Of a DNA stretch of 64,000 nucleotides, positions 28,602 to 37,553 are shown piece after piece. The stretch is taken from the NCBI RefSeq assembly GCF_001426585.1, contig NZ_LMEI01000006.1, positions 1-64,000 on the forward strand, in the 5' to 3' direction. The notes under the pieces are model-generated. The model had not been told where the DNA came from, searched no databases, and saw nothing but the letters and a program-made list of their open reading frames with translations. A program made the translations under genes and the position numbers. This DNA comes from Streptomyces sp. Root431. GTDB lineage: Bacteria; Actinomycetota; Actinomycetes; Streptomycetales; Streptomycetaceae. Every line of letters begins with the position of its first letter. Position 1 is the stretch's first letter.

Positions 28602-29936
28602 GTGCTAGGAGAGTATCGGATCGAAGGTCGTCGCGCATCGGAGATCGCCGCCAGCGTCGAGCGCGGGGTCGGCACGGGCGCCCTGGAGCCCGGGCGCCTG
28701 CTGCCGCCCATGCGGGAACTGGCGCTGACGCTGGGGGTGAACGCCAACACGGTCGCCGCCGCCTATCGCACCCTGCGTGAGCGCGGGGTCATCGAGACGG
28801 ACGGGCGGCGCGGCAGCCGGGTGCGGCCACGGCCCGCCACGACCGCGCGCGGCTCGATCAGGGTGGACGCCCCCGCCGGGGTCCGGGACGTGAGCAACGG
28901 AAGCCCCGACCCGGCGCTCCTGCCACCGCTCGGCGAGGCCTTCGCGGAGGTCGCGCGACGGTACGCCGAGCGGCCCGGCCTGTACGGAGAGGCCCCCGTC
29001 GACGAGGAGTTCGGGCGGCTCGCGCGGGCCGCCTTCGACGCGGACGGCGTGCCCGCCGGGCCCGTCGGCGTCGCCTCCGGCTCCCTCGACGCCATCGAGC
29101 GGGTGCTCGCCGTGCACCTCAGGCCCGGGGACGCCGTGGCCGTCGAGGACCCGGGCTGGGGCAGCCTGCTCGACCTCGTACCGGCCCTCGGGCTGCGGCC
29201 CGTGCCCGTCGCCGTCGACGACGAGGGGCCGCTGCCGGAGGAGGTCGAGCGGGCGATCCGGCGTGACGGGGCGCGGGCGGTCATCGTGACCGACCGGGCG
29301 CAGAACCCGACCGGGGCGTGCGTGACCGAGGAGCGGGCGCGGGAGCTGCGGCGGGTCCTCGCCGCGCACCCCGACGTCCTCCTCGTGGACGACGACCACG
29401 GGCACGGGATCGTCGCGCAGCCCCTCCATCCGCTCGCCGGGGTCACCGACCGCTGGGTGCTGGTGCGTTCGGTCGCGAAGGCATACGGGCCCGACCTGCG
29501 GATCGCGGCCTTCACCGGGGACGCGGAGACCGTCGACCGGGTCCTCGGGCGGCAGCGGCTCGGCCCCGGCTGGGTCAGCCGGCTGCTCCAGCGGACCGTC
29601 GCCCACCTGTGGGCCGCGGAGGCGGTCGATCCGGCCGCCGTCGCCCGCGCGTACGGGCAGCGGCGCGACGGCCTGGTGCGGGCGCTCGCCCGGCGGGGGA
29701 CCGAGGCCCACGGGCGCAGCGGCATGAACGTCTGGGTGCCGGTCGCGGACGAGACGGGCGCGGTGGCGCGGCTCGTGGCCGACGGATGGGCGGTGGCGCC
29801 GGGCGCGCGCTTCAGGATGAACGCGGGACCGGCTGTCCGCGTCACCGTCTCCGGCCTCACCGCCGAGGACGTCGAGCCCCTCGCCGAGGCCCTCGCGCGG
29901 GCGGCGGGGCCGGCTCCCGCGCGGAGTTACGGGTGA
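28602..29936 (+). CDS. MocR-type regulator (GntR HTH with aminotransferase domain)
   Basis: 444 aa. Residues 1-75 are a GntR winged helix (ILEPGRLLPPMRELALTLG-like, NTVAAAYRTLRERGVIE). Residues 110-440 form a fold-I aminotransferase with DPGWGSLLDLVP, NPTGACVTEERAREL, and the PLP-lysine likely in VRSVAKAYGPDLRIA. MocR proteins sense PLP or amino-acid adducts and activate neighbouring genes. The aminotransferase part is probably a sensor. Confidence 0.92.
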   Translation: MLGEYRIEGRRASEIAASVERGVGTGALEPGRLLPPMRELALTLGVNANTVAAAYRTLRERGVIETDGRRGSRVRPRPATTARGSIRVDAPAGVRDVSNGSPDPALLPPLGEAFAEVARRYAERPGLYGEAPVDEEFGRLARAAFDADGVPAGPVGVASGSLDAIERVLAVHLRPGDAVAVEDPGWGSLLDLVPALGLRPVPVAVDDEGPLPEEVERAIRRDGARAVIVTDRAQNPTGACVTEERARELRRVLAAHPDVLLVDDDHGHGIVAQPLHPLAGVTDRWVLVRSVAKAYGPDLRIAAFTGDAETVDRVLGRQRLGPGWVSRLLQRTVAHLWAAEAVDPAAVARAYGQRRDGLVRALARRGTEAHGRSGMNVWVPVADETGAVARLVADGWAVAPGARFRMNAGPAVRVTVSGLTAEDVEPLAEALARAAGPAPARSYG

Positions 29937-31093
29937 GTCTCGGCCGCCAGGTGCCCGGCCTGGGCTTCCGGGCCCGGACCCGCACCAGGTGTGCGCCGAA
30001 CCGGTGACGCGGGGGCGCAGGCGCCCGCGAGGGCGGCGTCCCGTGTGCCCATCCGTTCCGCCCCGGCGGGGCGCCTGCCCGCACAGGACGGCGGGGTCTT
30101 CCGCGCACTGAGGTGCGGGCCGCCGGTTGCCCTGCGGCGCGAGGTGCGGGTCTGGGTGAGTGCGGCTCCCGCGAGGACGATCACGGCGCCGACCGGCGTG
30201 TTCCACGTGAGCTGTTCGCCCAGGACGGCCACGCCCGCCGCCGTGGCGATGACGGGGATGAAGTACGTGACCATCGAGGCCGTCGTCGGGCCGACCTCCG
30301 CCACCACGCCGTACTGGAGCAGCATCGCGTATCCGGTGCCGAGGGCGCCGAGCGCGATCACGGCGAGCAGGGGCACGACCTCCACCGAATCCGGCATCGA
30401 GGTGAACAGGGGAGTGACCACGGCCAGTTGGAGCGTCGCGAGGCCCACCTGGGAGCCGGCGAGCGAGAGGTGCGAGACGCCCGTGTCGCTCAGCGTCCTG
30501 CGGACGTAGATCCAGCCCACCGCGTAGCTGAACGAGGCCAGCAGGGCCAGCGCCGTGCCCGTCACGTCGAGACCGGAGAAGCCCTGCCAGGCGCCGAGCA
30601 CCGTGAGTACGCCCATGAAGCCGATGCCCAGACCGGCGGCGCGGATCCGGGTCGGACGGTCCTCGGAGAGCGCGACGAGCGAGAGCAGCATGCCCCACAG
30701 CGGGGTCGTCGCGTTGCAGATGCCCGCCAGGGTGGAGGGGATCGTCAGCTCCGCGTACGCGAAGAGCGAGAACGGCAGCGCGTTGAGCAGGAACGCCGCC
30801 ACCGTCAGATGGCCCCAGACCCGGGCGCCGCGCGGCAGCCTGTCGCGCTTCACGACCAGGGCGACGGCGAGCACCGCCGTACCGAACAGGAGCCGTCCGA
30901 ACGTCACCTGGAAGGGGGCGAAGCCCTCCGTGCCGACCTTGATGAAGAGGAAGCTGAACCCCCAGATGAGGGCCAGGGCGCCGAAGCGGACGCGCCAGTC
31001 GAGCAGCCGGGCGCCGCGCGCGGCGAGCGCGGAGCCGGTGGGTGTGAGGGAGGGGGAGGCGGGTGAGGGCTGGGGCGGGGCTGCGGGACTCAT
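29927..31093 (-). CDS. EamA/DMT family transporter
   Basis: 388 aa. Ten helices in two EamA repeats (IWGFSFLFIKVGTEGFAPFQ, ASFSYAVGWIYVRRTLSDTG). The last ~65 residues are Arg/Ala/Gly-rich and lack family similarity; a typical member stops near residue 315. The tail overlaps the MocR stop, so the true end may have been lost and the frame may run on. Divergent from a LysR gene that may control it. Confidence 0.87.
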   Translation of the reverse strand: MSPAAPPQPSPASPSLTPTGSALAARGARLLDWRVRFGALALIWGFSFLFIKVGTEGFAPFQVTFGRLLFGTAVLAVALVVKRDRLPRGARVWGHLTVAAFLLNALPFSLFAYAELTIPSTLAGICNATTPLWGMLLSLVALSEDRPTRIRAAGLGIGFMGVLTVLGAWQGFSGLDVTGTALALLASFSYAVGWIYVRRTLSDTGVSHLSLAGSQVGLATLQLAVVTPLFTSMPDSVEVVPLLAVIALGALGTGYAMLLQYGVVAEVGPTTASMVTYFIPVIATAAGVAVLGEQLTWNTPVGAVIVLAGAALTQTRTSRRRATGGPHLSARKTPPSCAGRRPAGAERMGTRDAALAGACAPASPVRRTPGAGPGPEAQAGHLAAETHP

Positions 31094-31166
31094 GTACTCA
31101 GGGTGACGGGACCGACCTCGTAGAACAAGTGAGAATTCTTCGACCCCTCCCCTTAGGATTGCTTAC

Positions 31167-32069
31167 ATGTTGAATCTGGAGCGCCTGCGGACCCTCGACG
31201 CCGTCGCGCGGCACGGCTCGGTGAGCGGTGCCGCCGACGGGCTGCACGTCACCACCTCGGCCGTCTCCCAGCAGCTGTCCAAGCTGGAGCGCGAGGTGGG
31301 GCAGCAGCTGCTCGCCAAGAACGGCCGGGGCGTGCGCCTCACCGACGCCGGACTGCTGCTCGCCGAGCACGCCGCCCGGATCCTCTCCCAGGTCCAGCTC
31401 GCCCAGGCCGACATCGAGGCCCAGAGTGGCCGGGTCGTGGGCGAGGTGCGGCTCGCGGCCTTCCCGACGGCGGCCCGCGGGCTCATTCCCGGCGCGCTCG
31501 CCTCCCTGCGCGCCGGCCATCCCGAACTCCGCGTGCGCACCACGGAGCTGGAGCCCGAGCCGGGGGTGCGCGCGGTGCTGCGCGGCGACGCGGACCTCGC
31601 GATCGTCCTGGACTGGAGCAACAAGCGGGCGCCCGTGCCGGGCGGCCTGGAGCGGGCCCACCTCCTGGACGACTCGGCGGACGTGGCGCTGCCCGCCGGG
31701 CACCGGCTGGCCGGGCGGGAGGCCGTGGACCTGGTGGACTTCGCCGACGAGGAGTGGGTGTCCTGGCCCGAGGGCGAGTTCTGCCACGACTGGCTGATGT
31801 TCACGCTGCGCTCGCAGGGCATCGAGCCGCGCATCGGCCACCTCGCCGGCGAGCACCACACGCAGCTGGCGCTGGTCGCGGCGGGACTCGGGGTGTGCGT
31901 GACGCCCCGACTCGGCCGCCCGCTGCCGGAAGGCGTCGTCTTCGTGCCCGTACGGCAGAAGATGCGGCGCCACATCTACGCCACCTGGCGCGCCGACGCG
32001 GGCCGCCGCCCCTCCGTACGGGCGGTCGTCGGGGCGCTGCGGGCGGCGGCCGAGCCGCTCGGCAGCTGA
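31167..32069 (+). CDS. LysR family transcriptional regulator
   Basis: 300 aa. N-terminal HTH RLRTLDAVARHGSVSGAADG, TTSAVSQQLSKLEREVG, then a LysR substrate domain (VRLAAFPTAARGLIPGALAS; GVCVTPRLGRPLP). Divergent from the EamA gene by 73 bp, a classical regulator-target layout. ATG 31167 with a weak RBS. Confidence 0.93.
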   Translation: MLNLERLRTLDAVARHGSVSGAADGLHVTTSAVSQQLSKLEREVGQQLLAKNGRGVRLTDAGLLLAEHAARILSQVQLAQADIEAQSGRVVGEVRLAAFPTAARGLIPGALASLRAGHPELRVRTTELEPEPGVRAVLRGDADLAIVLDWSNKRAPVPGGLERAHLLDDSADVALPAGHRLAGREAVDLVDFADEEWVSWPEGEFCHDWLMFTLRSQGIEPRIGHLAGEHHTQLALVAAGLGVCVTPRLGRPLPEGVVFVPVRQKMRRHIYATWRADAGRRPSVRAVVGALRAAAEPLGS

Positions 32070-32095
32070 CGGACGGCTCCCTGGGGTCTGTCCGG

Positions 32096-32125
32096 CGGAT
32101 CAGGGGCGGGATCGCCCCTGATCCG
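32096..32125 (+). terminator. LysR terminator, source of the following repeats
   Basis: CGGATCAGGGGCG (32096-32108), loop GGAT, CGCCCCTGATCCG (32113-32125): a perfect 13-bp hairpin 27 bases behind the LysR stop. Confidence 0.8.
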
Positions 32126-32221
32126 CGAGCCGCCCCTGATCCGCGAGCCGCCCCTGATCCGCGAGCCGCCCCTGATCCGCGAGCCGCCCCTGATCCGCGA
32201 GCCGCGCCTGATCCGCGAGCC
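32114..32221. repeat. 18-bp tandem repeat, six copies
   Basis: Unit GCCCCTGATCCGCGAGCC at 32114, 32132, 32150, 32168, 32186 and, with one change, 32204. The first copy contains the 3' arm of the preceding terminator, so each copy could pair with the single 5' arm. Leftward reading gives a Gly-Ser-Gly-Ala-Ala-Arg periodic peptide, which is a by-product. Confidence 0.9.
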
Positions 32222-32243
32222 GGCGTGATCGGCAAGACACCCC

Positions 32244-32702
32244 TTAGATCTTGCGGAAGTCCCAGGACGCGATGGCGTCCGGGGTCAGCCTCGCCCAGGC
32301 GTGGCGGCCGTCGTGCGGCATCGTGTCCAGGCCGAAGTTCTTGGCGGCGAAGAGCTGTTCGGGTGCGTCGAGTTCGGGGAGCGGCTCGCCGGTGCGGGGC
32401 GCCTCGCCGACGAACTCGACCGTGCCCGACAGCTCCACGCCGCGCAGCTCGCCGTACTCCACCCCGTCGTCCACCACCACCGCGATCCTCGGGTCGGCGC
32501 GCATCTCGGCCCAACGGCGGCTGCGCGTCAGCGAGTACAGCCAGAGCGAGCTGCCGTCCCAGGCGAACCAGAGCGCGCTCACGTGCGGGCGGCCGTCGGC
32601 GGAGACGGTCGCCACCCGGCAGGTGCGCTGTTCGGCGAGGAAGGAGTCGAGCTCCGCCGGGGTCATCATGATCCGGCGTCCACGGCGCTGTGCGACGGTC
32701 AT
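32244..32702 (-). CDS. PPOX class F420/FMN-dependent split-barrel protein
   Basis: 152 aa. MMTPAELDSFLAEQRTCRVA, GRPHVSALWFAWDG, WLYSLTRSRRWAEMRADP fit the pyridoxamine-oxidase-like fold of F420-dependent reductases. Start ATG 32702 with AGAAGGG upstream. Divergent from the isochorismatase-like gene, with a dyad between. Confidence 0.87.
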   Translation of the reverse strand: MTVAQRRGRRIMMTPAELDSFLAEQRTCRVATVSADGRPHVSALWFAWDGSSLWLYSLTRSRRWAEMRADPRIAVVVDDGVEYGELRGVELSGTVEFVGEAPRTGEPLPELDAPEQLFAAKNFGLDTMPHDGRHAWARLTPDAIASWDFRKI

Positions 32703-32720
32703 CGTCCGCACCCTTCTGGA

Positions 32721-32741
32721 TTTCTGATGAGACGTCAGAAA
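32721..32741. promoter_or_regulatory. Inverted repeat between divergent genes
   Basis: TTTCTGA-TGAGACG-TCAGAAA, perfect 7-bp arms, 18 bp from the leftward start and 38 bp from the rightward start; a likely regulator site controlling one or both. Confidence 0.55.
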
Positions 32742-32778
32742 GCATGGGGGGCCATTCGCGCGCAGGCAAGGGGAGACC

Positions 32779-33459
32779 ATGGGTGAGAATGCGAGAGACC
32801 GGCTCGGGGAGTCGATCCGTCCGGACGGCGGGGTCGTGCTCCTCACCGTCGAGTGCCAGCGGGGGGTCGTGGGCGCGGAGAGCGCCCTGCCCGAACTGGC
32901 CGCTGTGGCCCGCGCGTCGGGCGCCCTGCGGAACGTGGCGCGGCTCGTGGCCGCCGCGCACGGGGCCGGAGTCCAGGTGATCCACGCCGTCGCCGAGCGG
33001 CGCCCCGACGGCCGCGGCGCCAACACCAACGCCCGGCTCTTCCGGGCCGCCGCCCGGCTGCCCGTGCAGCAGCACAGCGGCAGCACGGCCGTACGGATCG
33101 CCGAACCGATCGAGGTCTCGGACGAGGACATCGTGGTCCGGCGCCTCCACGGCCTTTCCCCGCTCGCCGGCACGGACGTCGACGCGCTCCTCCGCAACCT
33201 CGGCTGCCGGACGCTGATCGTGACCGGCGTCTCCGCCAACGTGGCCGTACCGAACGCCGTCTTCGACGCCGTGAACCTCGGCTACACGGTCGTCGTGCCC
33301 GGGGACGCCATCGCGGGAGTGCCGGCCGACTACACCCCCGCGATGATCCGCCACACCCTCGCGCTCGTCGCCACCATCACGACCACGGACGAGGTGCTGG
33401 GCTGCTGGAAGGCCCCCCGGCGCGCGAGGCCCGCCGGGGGCCCTGTCAGCCGAGGCTGA
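32779..33459 (+). CDS. Isochorismatase-like protein lacking the catalytic triad
   Basis: 226 aa with the cysteine-hydrolase fold: [64 protein letters not shown]. By my alignment the usual Asp of the first strand is Glu (TVECQ), the Lys is Arg (VVRRLHG) and the Cys (TGVCTxxC) is Ala (SANVAVP). It may be a binding protein rather than a hydrolase. The ATG 32779 region has AAGGGGAG upstream. It overlaps the Rieske gene by 14 bases (convergent). Confidence 0.82.
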   Translation: MGENARDRLGESIRPDGGVVLLTVECQRGVVGAESALPELAAVARASGALRNVARLVAAAHGAGVQVIHAVAERRPDGRGANTNARLFRAAARLPVQQHSGSTAVRIAEPIEVSDEDIVVRRLHGLSPLAGTDVDALLRNLGCRTLIVTGVSANVAVPNAVFDAVNLGYTVVVPGDAIAGVPADYTPAMIRHTLALVATITTTDEVLGCWKAPRRARPAGGPVSRG

Positions 33460-33856
33460 TCTCGTCGCCCACCACCTGGATCGGCGTCGGCGGCAGCGGG
33501 GCGGTCGCCGGGCCGCCCTTCACGCTGCCGTCCGACACGTCGAACCGGCTCTGGTGGCACGGGCACACGATGACGCCGTCCTTGACCTCGCTGACGGCGC
33601 AGCCCGCGTGGGTGCACTTGGACGAGAAGGCGTGGAACTCGCCGGCCTTCGGCTGGGTGATCACCAGGCCCTGACCGGCGATGACCTTGCCGCCGCCCAC
33701 CGGGATGTCCCTGGTCCGCGCGAGCGTGGCGCCCGGCTGCTCCTCCGTGCCCGTGCCCTTGTCCTCGGTGCCGCCGCCCCCGCAGGCCGCGAGCGCCGCC
33801 GCCAGGCCCGCGGCGCCCGCCGCCGAGACCACCGTCCTGCGTGCCACTCCGCTCAT
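33446..33856 (-). CDS. Rieske [2Fe-2S] lipoprotein, Tat-exported
   Basis: 136 aa. Twin-arginine lipoprotein signal ([13 protein letters not shown] ... LAAALAAC lipobox). The Rieske centre is complete: CTHAGC and CPCHQSRF. It should be an extracytoplasmic electron carrier, anchored by lipid; partner oxidoreductase is unknown. ATG at 33856 follows GAGGGGC. Not in an operon. Confidence 0.9.
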   Translation of the reverse strand: MSGVARRTVVSAAGAAGLAAALAACGGGGTEDKGTGTEEQPGATLARTRDIPVGGGKVIAGQGLVITQPKAGEFHAFSSKCTHAGCAVSEVKDGVIVCPCHQSRFDVSDGSVKGGPATAPLPPTPIQVVGDEISLG

Positions 33857-34010
33857 GTACTGCCCCTCTTTCACTCGCGCACCGGTTTTCCTTCGCGCAC
33901 TGGTGTGTTGGCACCCGACGGTACGGGTGTGACCTGTGCCCCGTTCACAGGATGACGCCTTCGAGAGCCTTACAGTTCTGAGTAGAGTGTCGGAACATGG
34001 ACACCTTGCA

Positions 34011-35126
34011 ATGAAAGTGTCAACGGGGTCGGTCAGCGCCCACCATGTACGGGCCGTGCTGCTGGGCGGCGAGCGGCGCGGAATCGCCCCCGCGCCGCTG
34101 CTCGCGCGGGCCGGTCTGCCCGCCGAACTCCTTGGGGGCGCGCAGGCCAGGGTGCCGGCGGAACGGTTCGGACGGCTCGTGAGGATGCTGTGGGCCATCC
34201 TCGACGACGAGCTGATCGGATTCGGCGGAGCGCCCAGCAAGGTCGGGACCTTCGCGATGATGGGCCACGTCGTGGTCCACGGCAGCCGGGACCTGCGCGA
34301 CGCGCTCCGGCGCGGCCAGGACTTCTACTCCCTCTTCCCTTCGGGGCCGCGATTCCGGCTCGTCGAGCCCGGGGCGGGAGGGGAGCCCGGGGAGGTCGGG
34401 GAGTCCCGGGAGGTCGGAGAGCCCCGGGAGGTCGGAGACCCCGGGGTGGGAGGGGAGTTGGGGGCCGGAGGGAGCGACGAGGCTCGGATGGAGTTCGACA
34501 TCACCGGGTACGACGACCCCCTCCACTTCGGCGCGGAGTCCACCGTGCTCGTCGCCCACCGCTTCGCGGGCTGGCTCATCCGCCGCCGGATCGGTCTGCG
34601 GCGCGTCGAGTTCGCCTACCCCGAACCCCGGCACGCCCAGGAGTACGCCCTCCTGTTCGGGGCGCCCTGCGTCTTCGGCGCCCGGCGGACAGCGGCCGTC
34701 TTCGACCGGGCCGACCTCGACGCGCCCGTCCTGCGGGACGCGGCGGCCCTCCAGGCCTTCCTCCGCCGCGCCCCGGCCGGTGTGCTCGTCCGCGCCGACC
34801 ACGGCGGTACGGTGACCGGCCGCGTACGCCACCTGATCGGGAAGGCCCTGCCCGCGGAGCCGGTGCCGACGCCGCAGCAGCTCGCCGACCGGCTGTCCAT
34901 GAGCCCGCAGACCCTCCGCCGCCGGCTGGCGGCGGAGGGAACCACGTACCAGCGGCTGCGTGATCAGGTGCGCCGGGACCACGCCATCGCCGAGCTCTCC
35001 GGCGGCCGGGTCTCCATCGAGCTGCTCTCGCGGCAGCTCGGTTTCTCGGAACCCAGCGCGTTCCACCGGGCGTTCCGGCGCTGGACCGGCGAGACGCCCC
35101 GGGCCTATCGGGCCCGGGGCGGGTGA
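34011..35126 (+). CDS. AraC family transcriptional regulator
   Basis: About 371 aa. N-terminal domain of the AraC arabinose-binding-like type ([31 protein letters not shown]), C-terminal HTH ([53 protein letters not shown]). Residues ~122-155 are a repetitive Gly/Glu/Val/Pro insert ([18 protein letters not shown]) encoded by 18-bp-like repeats. Start ATG 34011 rather than 33936. Target unknown. Confidence 0.88.
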   Translation: MKVSTGSVSAHHVRAVLLGGERRGIAPAPLLARAGLPAELLGGAQARVPAERFGRLVRMLWAILDDELIGFGGAPSKVGTFAMMGHVVVHGSRDLRDALRRGQDFYSLFPSGPRFRLVEPGAGGEPGEVGESREVGEPREVGDPGVGGELGAGGSDEARMEFDITGYDDPLHFGAESTVLVAHRFAGWLIRRRIGLRRVEFAYPEPRHAQEYALLFGAPCVFGARRTAAVFDRADLDAPVLRDAAALQAFLRRAPAGVLVRADHGGTVTGRVRHLIGKALPAEPVPTPQQLADRLSMSPQTLRRRLAAEGTTYQRLRDQVRRDHAIAELSGGRVSIELLSRQLGFSEPSAFHRAFRRWTGETPRAYRARGG

Positions 35127-35134
35127 GCGCGGGG

Positions 35135-36184
35135 TCAGCGCAGGGCGAGCGGGGTCTCGGACGCGACGCGGGACAGCTTCTCCGGGTTGCGGACGAAGTA
35201 GATGCCCGTGATGCGGGCGTTCTCGACGTGGACCGCCATGACGCCGTCGATCTCGCCGTCCAGGCGGGCGAGGAGCGCCGGGCTGCCGTTGACCATCGTG
35301 GGGCCGAGGGTGATCGCGAAGCCGGCCCCGTCGGCCCTGCCGACGAATCCCGCCATGAGGCGCGACACCTTGTCGGCCCCGAGGACGGGCCGCAGGGCGG
35401 CGTGCTTCACGCCGCCGCCGTCGCCCATGTACACGACCTCGGGGGCGAGGACGTCGAGGAGGCCCTGGACGTCCCCCGTCTCGAACGCCCGCCGGAACGA
35501 CTCCAGGGCGGCCCGGGTCTCGCTCACGGAGACCGACCGGCGAGGCCGGCGGGCGTCGACGTGCCGGCGTGCGCGGTGCGCGATCTGCCGGACGGCCGCG
35601 GGGGTCTTGTCGACGGCGGTCGCGATCTCGTCGTACTCGAAGCCGAAGGCCTCGCGCAGGACGAAGACCGCGCGCTCCGTCGGCGACAGCGTCTCCAGGA
35701 CGAGCATCATCGCCATCGACACGCTCTCCGCGAGCTCCACGTCCTCGGCCACGTCCGGCGCGGTGAGCATCGGCTCGGGCAGCCAGGGGCCGACGTACGA
35801 CTCCCTGCGCCGGCTCGCGGTGCGCAGCCGGTTGAGCGCCTGGCGGGTCGTGACCCGGACCAGATAGGCGCGCTGGTCGCGTACCTGGTCCAGGTCGACC
35901 TCGACCCATCGCATCCAGGTCTCCTGGAGGACGTCCTCGGCGTCGGCCGCCGAGCCGAGCATCTCGTAGGCGACGGTGAAGAGGAGGTTACGGTGGGCGA
36001 CGAACGCCTCGGTCGCCGCGTCGGCGGTGCGGGCGCCCGCCGCGCCGGTGGTGCCGTCGGTCGGTACGTCGGTGGTGCCGTCGGTCGGTGCGTCGGTGGT
36101 GCCGTCGTTCACCGTTTCGGTGGTCCGGTCGCTCGCGGCGCCGGTCGTGCCGTCGTTCGCCGCGCCGGTCGTGCCGTCGCTCAT
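35135..36184 (-). CDS. ECF41-type RNA polymerase sigma factor with SnoaL-like domain
   Basis: 349 aa. An N-terminal extension of six 8-residue repeats (DGTTGAAN type, residues 3-50) precedes sigma region 2 (AYEMLGSAADAEDVLQETWMRW) and region 4 (LSPTERAVFVLREAFGFEYD). The C-terminal SnoaL-like domain carries the DGGG motif (YMGDGGGVKHAA) and NPEKL, the two signatures of the ECF41 family, in which this domain acts as a built-in regulator. Its ATG overlaps the stop of the oxidoreductase gene (ATGA), as in known ECF41 pairs. Confidence 0.9.
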   Translation of the reverse strand: MSDGTTGAANDGTTGAASDRTTETVNDGTTDAPTDGTTDVPTDGTTGAAGARTADAATEAFVAHRNLLFTVAYEMLGSAADAEDVLQETWMRWVEVDLDQVRDQRAYLVRVTTRQALNRLRTASRRRESYVGPWLPEPMLTAPDVAEDVELAESVSMAMMLVLETLSPTERAVFVLREAFGFEYDEIATAVDKTPAAVRQIAHRARRHVDARRPRRSVSVSETRAALESFRRAFETGDVQGLLDVLAPEVVYMGDGGGVKHAALRPVLGADKVSRLMAGFVGRADGAGFAITLGPTMVNGSPALLARLDGEIDGVMAVHVENARITGIYFVRNPEKLSRVASETPLALR

Positions 36185-37473
36185 GCCTTCACCTCGCTCC
36201 TTCGCGGTCCGTCCAGGGCGCCGGCGGCCGGCACGTGTGCGTCCACAGCAAGATCCTTTTCGTCGGTGAGGGTCCGATCATGACCCACTGCCGCCGTGCG
36301 CTCGCGCTCGGCCCGCAGCAGCTTCTCGCGCTGGCCGCCTCCCGAGACGTTGTGCAGACCGTACGAACCGGGCTTGTCCGCCTCCGCGGCCAGGTGCTTG
36401 ACGGTGCCCGCGCACACGATCTCCTTGACCTTCGCGCCGGTGCGGCCGCCGATGTGGAACCACAGCGCGATGTCGTTGCGGTGGGCGAACTGGAAGATGC
36501 CGCCGCCTCGGCCCAGGCTGATGCACTGCCCGGCGAAGACCTGGTTGAGGGGCGTCGGCGCCTCTCCCGCGATCCGGCTGAGGACCGTGTCGGCGGCCCG
36601 CGCGCCCTGCGGCGTCGCGGCCTGGCAGCTCATCCGCGCCGGCAGGTTCGACGGCGCCGCCGAGTCCCCGGCCGCGACGACGCGGTCGTCGTCCACGCTG
36701 GTCAGCGTCTCGTCCGTGAGCAACCGGCCCAGGGCGTCGGTGCTCAGCCCGCTGCGCGCGGCCAGGTCCGGCACGCCGAAGCCGGCTGTCCAGATGGTCA
36801 ACCGGCTCTGCAGCGTACGGCCGTCGTCGAGCCGCACGGCGTCGCGGGTCACGGCCGTCACCTTCGCCCCGGGACCCTCGATCACGGTCACCCCGAGGGC
36901 CGCAAGGCGCTTGGCGACCGAGCGGCGGCCGCGCTTGTGCAGGTACGGGCCGAGCACCGATCCGCAGACCAGGGTCACGGTGCGGCCGGTCTCCGCCAGC
37001 TCCGCGGCCGTCTCGATGCCGGTCGGGCCTCCGCCGACCACCGTCACGGGGGCGGTCATGGGCGTGGCGTCGAGGACCGGCCGCAGCCGCTGGGCCTCCT
37101 CCAGATCGGCGATCGGGTAGGCGAACTCGGCGGCTCCCGGAACGCGCGGGTCGGCGCTGCCGCTGCCCACCGCGTAGATCAGGTAGTCGTAGCGGACGGT
37201 GTCCCCGGTCGCCAGCGTCAGGCTGCGCCCGGCCGCGTCGATCCGCGTCACGGTGTCGACCAGCAGGCCGACGCCCGGGCGCAGGACGTCAGTGAACGCG
37301 ACGACCGCGTCGTCGGACCCGCCGACGAGCTGGTGGAGGCGGATCCGCTCGACGAAGTCCGGGCGCGGGTTGATCAGCGTCACGGTCACGTCGTCGCGCT
37401 GCGTCAGGCGGTTCGCGGCCATCACTCCGGCGTACCCGCCGCCGATGACGACCACTTCGGTGTTCCCGGTCAC
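36181..37473 (-). CDS. NAD(P)/FAD-dependent oxidoreductase (ECF41 partner)
   Basis: 430 aa. FAD motif VVVIGGGYAGVMAANRL, NAD(P) motif VTVVGGGPTGIETAAELAE, and the C-terminal FAD motif VVAAGDSAAPSNLP. It resembles type II NADH dehydrogenases and AIF-like reductases but has no clear membrane anchor. GTG 37473 with AAGGAGA upstream. It is transcribed first in an operon with the ECF41 sigma gene. Oxidoreductases are among the genes linked to ECF41. Confidence 0.9.
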   Translation of the reverse strand: MTGNTEVVVIGGGYAGVMAANRLTQRDDVTVTLINPRPDFVERIRLHQLVGGSDDAVVAFTDVLRPGVGLLVDTVTRIDAAGRSLTLATGDTVRYDYLIYAVGSGSADPRVPGAAEFAYPIADLEEAQRLRPVLDATPMTAPVTVVGGGPTGIETAAELAETGRTVTLVCGSVLGPYLHKRGRRSVAKRLAALGVTVIEGPGAKVTAVTRDAVRLDDGRTLQSRLTIWTAGFGVPDLAARSGLSTDALGRLLTDETLTSVDDDRVVAAGDSAAPSNLPARMSCQAATPQGARAADTVLSRIAGEAPTPLNQVFAGQCISLGRGGGIFQFAHRNDIALWFHIGGRTGAKVKEIVCAGTVKHLAAEADKPGSYGLHNVSGGGQREKLLRAERERTAAVGHDRTLTDEKDLAVDAHVPAAGALDGPRRSEVKA

Positions 37474-37507
37474 GATGTCTCCTTCGTTTCGAGCGGTTCA
37501 TGCACAA

Positions 37508-37534
37508 GACACCGCGGGGTCCGCCCGTGTGACA
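37508..37534 (-). promoter_or_regulatory. ECF41-type promoter of the oxidoreductase-sigma operon
   Basis: On the minus strand TGTCACA (37534-37528) is followed after 16 bp by TGTC (37511-37508). The published ECF41 motif, as I recall it, is TGTCACA ... CGTC with a ~17-bp spacer. A transcript start near 37500 gives a ~27-base leader to GTG 37473. This predicts autoregulation by the sigma factor. Confidence 0.65.
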
Positions 37535-37537
37535 GCA

Positions 37538-37553
37538 TGTGACGCAGGTCACA
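37538..37553. promoter_or_regulatory. Perfect CRP-type palindrome
   Basis: TGTGA-CGCAGG-TCACA matches the CRP consensus half-sites exactly, and extends to ATGTGAC/GTCACAT. It is centred ~45 bp upstream of the predicted ECF41 transcription start. Streptomycete Crp binds GTG-N8-CAC-like sites; occupancy here is inference. Confidence 0.55.

Noticed and set aside
32100..32225. Could the 18-bp repeats be a CRISPR array
   Set aside because: Units are directly adjacent, no spacers, no cas genes.
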